Shown piece after piece: positions 61,497 through 64,000 of a stretch of DNA of 64,000 nt. Each line of letters begins with the position of its first letter. The stretch's first letter is position 1. The stretch lies in NCBI GenBank assembly GCA_034436355.1, contig DAOTVQ010000032.1, positions 57,270-121,269 on the forward strand, in the 5' to 3' direction. The notes under the pieces are model-generated. The model was not told where the DNA came from and made no database searches. It saw only the letters and a list, made by a program, of their open reading frames with translations. The position numbers were made by a program, and so were the translations under genes. This stretch comes from CP2-2F sp034436355. Lineage in GTDB: Bacteria > Chloroflexota > Anaerolineae > Aggregatilineales > UBA2796.

Positions 61497-61550
61497 AGGT
61501 ATGCCTAACAAACATTTGTTTAGGATTATACAGCAGACGCGCAAGTCGCC
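61497..61550. repeat. 54-bp direct repeat, right copy
   Basis: Same sequence as 58227-58280 apart from one C-to-T change near the end. It is followed by unrelated sequence and a further GC-rich intergenic stretch (61560-61690) with no gene. Confidence 0.75.
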
Positions 61551-61694
61551 GTAAGGGTAAGCCGTTCATCCCACCCGCGCAGCGAGGGCGGGGCTTCCTC
61601 GATCCCGCGCTTTTACCGCCGATGGGCAAAGGGCTGGGGGAGGATGGGTAAATGCCCCGCCGATGGAAAAACTAGGGGTACGCGCCTAATTTGT

Positions 61695-62699
61695 TTAACG
61701 CGCTTGCTCTGGCACTTTTTGCAGCATGTCGTCAATGACGCGGTCGGTGCTGATCCCTTCTGCCTGCCCTTCAAAGTTGAGCAGCATACGGTGGCGCAGC
61801 GCCGCACGTGCCACGCTTCGCACGTCCTCAAACGCGACGTTGAAACGCCCACTAAAGAGCGCTTGCAGCTTGGCGCCCAAGATGAGCGCTTGCGCGCCGC
61901 GCGGGCTGGCGCCGTAGCGCACGTACTTTTTGACCATCTCGGGCGCGCTGATCTGATCCGGGTGTGAATTGACGATCAGGCGTGCCACATACTCGCTCAG
62001 GTGCGTGGCAATTGGCACGTTGCGCGCCACCTTGCCCATCTCGATGATGCGAGCGCCGTCCGCTACGGGCTGCGGCTGATCGGTATCGCCGCCAGTGGTG
62101 CGGTTCAAGATCGAGACCAGTTCCTCAGCGCTGGGGAAGCCCACATCAATCTTGAACATGAAGCGGTCAAGTTGCGCTTCAGGCAGCGGATAGGTGCCTT
62201 CCATCTCCAGCGGATTCTGGGTCGCCAGCACGAAAAAGGGCGGCTCCAGCTTATAGGTGCGGTTGGCAACGGTGACCGTCTTCTCTTGCATCGCCTCTAG
62301 CAAGGCAGATTGCGTCTTGGGCGTGGCGCGGTTGATCTCATCGGCAAGCACAAGGTTGGCGAAGACAGGTCCGGGCTGGAAGCGAAAGACGCGCCGCCCG
62401 CTTTCTTCCTCTTCCATGATGTTGGTGCCGGTCACGTCGGCGGGCATCAGGTCGGGCGTGAACTGAATGCGGGCGAACTGCAAATTCAGGGCAGTGGCAA
62501 GCGCACGGACGAGGGTCGTTTTGCCCAAGCCCGGCACGCCTTCCAGCAGGGCGTGGCTGCCGGTGATGACGCACATCAGCACATAGCGGACGACCTCATC
62601 TTGCCCAACGATCACTTTGCCCACCTCGCGGGTGATGGCGGCGACGGTCTCTTGAAAGTCTTCCACGCTCAGCGCGGCAGTTACGGCTTGGTCGGTCAT
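61695..62699 (-). CDS. MoxR-family AAA+ ATPase
   Basis: This 334-residue protein is counted from ATG 62699, after GGAGAA; TTG 62717 is in frame. Walker A is LEGVPGLGKTTLVRAL, Walker B is VLADEINRATPKTQSALLEA, and the sensor region is LATQNPLEMEGTYPLPEAQL, all diagnostic of MoxR. These ATPases act as chaperones for the maturation of partner proteins with DUF58, VWA or transglutaminase domains, usually encoded next to them. Here the neighbours upstream are a lipoprotein and a repeat protein. Confidence 0.93.
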   Translation of the reverse strand: MTDQAVTAALSVEDFQETVAAITREVGKVIVGQDEVVRYVLMCVITGSHALLEGVPGLGKTTLVRALATALNLQFARIQFTPDLMPADVTGTNIMEEEESGRRVFRFQPGPVFANLVLADEINRATPKTQSALLEAMQEKTVTVANRTYKLEPPFFVLATQNPLEMEGTYPLPEAQLDRFMFKIDVGFPSAEELVSILNRTTGGDTDQPQPVADGARIIEMGKVARNVPIATHLSEYVARLIVNSHPDQISAPEMVKKYVRYGASPRGAQALILGAKLQALFSGRFNVAFEDVRSVARAALRHRMLLNFEGQAEGISTDRVIDDMLQKVPEQAR

Positions 62700-62774
62700 T
62701 GTGGGATTGTTCTCCAATACATTGTACAGTTTTCTAGGCGTCCTCTTGCGGCTGAGGAGGCGCTACTAACTTTT

Positions 62775-62882
62775 GGTCAGATCAGCTTTACCCCTATCCC
62801 TAGCCTTTTCCCCGCTGGCAGAGATCAGCGTGTCTGCAAAGTCCCGCCCTGCACGCGGGCGGGCTTTAGGGTGGGGCAACGT
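62775..62882. repeat. GC-rich dispersed intergenic repeat, copy 4
   Basis: ACCCCTATCCCTAGCC, TTTTCCCCGCTGGCAGAG and AAAGTCCCGCCCTGC then TTTAGGGTGGGGCAAC are the reverse-strand counterpart of the 47531-47665 copy. It fills most of the gap between the MoxR gene and the lipoprotein gene. Confidence 0.6.
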
Positions 62883-62899
62883 TTAGGCTTCCCTCGGTT

Positions 62900-63427
62900 C
62901 TATTGCGGTGTGCCGAGCCGAATCAGACTGCCCACCGTGTTGCCAAAGGCATCTATTGGCACTGCCTGCCACACCTGCTGCACAGCGGGCAGGATCAGCA
63001 GCGCGCCACCAGCATCCACTGCCAGCGGATAGCTCTCGCCGCCGCGCAGTTCAACCACCAACGTGGTGATGTCCACATGGCGCGTGCGCACCGCGATGAT
63101 CGTGTACGCTTGCCCGTCCGCCGCACGGATGACGCCTTGCGCGACGGCTGCCATCGCATTGGGCGCGGCGCAGGCGCTGAACGGCTGCGCGTTCGGCAAA
63201 TCGGTTAGGAAGCGCACACAGTCCGCGCCGTCGGCTGCTGTGTAGAAATAAACAGCCAGCGTGCCGCCGCCAAAAGGCTGTTCCAGCCAAATGCCTTCTT
63301 CGGCGGCAGCCGTTGGCAGCACCTCAAGGGTTGGCAGGGCAGGCTGAGTCGGTGCGGCGTTCGGCTGGCAGCCAACCACACCGATCAGCAGGGCAGCGGC
63401 TGCCATAAGCGGCAAAAGGCGCATCAT
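62900..63427 (-). CDS. Lipoprotein of unknown function (175 aa)
   Basis: The signal peptide LLPLMAAAALLIGVVGC ends in a lipobox with Cys20, so the protein should be lipid-anchored outside the membrane. The mature part is Pro/Thr/Ala-rich and then beta-rich (LAVYFYTAADGADCVRFL, YTIIAVRTRHVDITTLVVEL). Start ATG 63427 overlaps the stop of the preceding repeat protein (TGATG). No domain is recognised. Confidence 0.65.
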   Translation of the reverse strand: MMRLLPLMAAAALLIGVVGCQPNAAPTQPALPTLEVLPTAAAEEGIWLEQPFGGGTLAVYFYTAADGADCVRFLTDLPNAQPFSACAAPNAMAAVAQGVIRAADGQAYTIIAVRTRHVDITTLVVELRGGESYPLAVDAGGALLILPAVQQVWQAVPIDAFGNTVGSLIRLGTPQ

Positions 63428-64000
63428 CAGCGCTGAATATCGGTGAAATATTGGCGGATGAAGCCGCGCAGTGCGCCGGGAACGCGGTCAGTCTCCATCG
63501 CCTGATCTGCCTCTGCGGCTGCACGCCCAACCACCTCTCGAATCGGCACCCGCGACTCACCGGTCGGATTTTCGCTAAATTCGCCCAACTGCATCGGATC
63601 GCTATCGCTGCCCGGCTGCCCGCTGCGCGGATTGATCGCTTGTCCGCCCTCGCCGCCAATGAAGGTTGGCGCGTAGATGAAGTCATTTTCGGCAAGCGTG
63701 CCATCGCTGCGCCCGTTGTTCGCCTCGATTGGCTGCCCGCTGCCCGGCGTGCCTTCCACCGTATCGTTGCCCGCGCCGCCGCTGCCTTGCCCGGCACCTT
63801 CAGCGCCCTGAGCGCCTGCTTGCTGTCCCGGCACCTGACCACCGCCCTGAGCGCCCATTTGCGCGCCTTGTGCGCCAGCCGCACCTTGCGCGCCTTGCTG
63901 CCCTTGTTGCGCGCCTTGTGCGCCTTGCTGACCACCCTGAGCGCCCTGTTGCCCTTGTTGACCCTGTTGCCCTTGCTGACCCTGCTGCCCTTGCTGACCC
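63427..64000 (-). CDS. Gly-Gln-rich collagen-like repeat protein (partial at right edge)
   Basis: The frame is open to the window edge (at least 190 residues). From the edge inward it consists of G-Q-Q and G-A-Q triplets for about 60 residues, then a Gly/Ala/Asn-rich linker, then a compact C-terminus (LAENDFIYAPTFIGGEGGQA, RVPIREVVGRAAAEADQAME) ending FIRQYFTDIQR. The regular G-x-x periodicity is collagen-like. The C-terminal part resembles what follows in MoxR-linked surface proteins only by position. The N-terminus is outside the window. Confidence 0.6.
   Translation of the reverse strand, partial: GQQGQQGQQGQQGQQGQQGAQGGQQGAQGAQQGQQGAQGAAGAQGAQMGAQGGGQVPGQQAGAQGAEGAGQGSGGAGNDTVEGTPGSGQPIEANNGRSDGTLAENDFIYAPTFIGGEGGQAINPRSGQPGSDSDPMQLGEFSENPTGESRVPIREVVGRAAAEADQAMETDRVPGALRGFIRQYFTDIQR

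Overview
Organism and overall picture. The window is bacterial. Tight operons, dense GC-rich genes, a cytochrome bd oxidase, an F420/flavin LLM-family oxidoreductase, a NodU-type carbamoyltransferase with small DUF5989-like membrane partners, a giant GT-C-like membrane protein and FG-GAP-like secreted repeats suggest a Chloroflexota (Anaerolineae-like) genome. This lineage call is inference; no rRNA or tRNA was seen. The window splits near 31.1 kb into two very different halves.

Left half (1-31,140): an integrative/conjugative-type mobile element in visible decay. It holds a conjugation module (VirB2-like pilin, PrgI-like protein, VirB4 ATPase) cut off by a reversed serine-recombinase/ribbon-helix-helix unit. 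Next comes a lower-GC leftward defence operon (14.65-4.9 kb): Z1 helicase-like ATPase, PD-(D/E)XK (DUF4420-like) nuclease, MORC/MutL-type GHKL ATPase, two uncharacterised proteins, a MIG-like HhH thymine/mismatch glycosylase and a cytosine-C5 methyltransferase. After it lie a sigma-like gene, an SDR/ABC-transporter/TetR remnant, a primase-helicase, an HU-like protein, a ParM/ParR-type partition pair, a broken topoisomerase I, two related acidic proteins and a XamI-type restriction-modification pair. At least five genes here carry an in-frame nonsense codon (Z1, MORC ATPase, ABC permease, topA, PrgI). At least seven carry what looks like a one-base deletion. The only truncation suspected in the right half is the NotI-like nuclease fragment.

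Right half (31.1-64 kb): chromosome-like, mostly intact. It carries a hybrid response-regulator/histidine kinase, DUF2007, P1 peptidase, LLM oxidoreductase, hotdog thioesterase, GT-C-like protein, SDR, cydAB, a two-repeat CRISPR remnant, and a leftward phage structural block (portal to tail) with no terminase, integrase or lysis gene. These are followed by a WXG-type polymorphic toxin with a C-terminal AHH/HNH nuclease and an adjacent immunity candidate, the carbamoyltransferase cluster, class I fructose-1,6-bisphosphatase, a large secreted DMFase-like/FG-GAP protein, a NotI-like nuclease remnant, a MoxR ATPase, a lipoprotein, and a Gly-Gln repeat protein running off the right edge. A family of GC-rich palindromic intergenic repeats recurs at about 43.1, 47.6, 56.4 and 62.8 kb, and a 54-bp direct repeat brackets 58.2-61.5 kb.

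How the genes work together. The defence operon is the most interesting unit. It pairs base methylation (C5-MTase), repair of the m5C deamination product (MIG-like glycosylase in place of the more usual Vsr), and a multi-protein ATPase/nuclease effector. Its two ATPase genes are each split by one in-frame TAA, so whether it still works is open.
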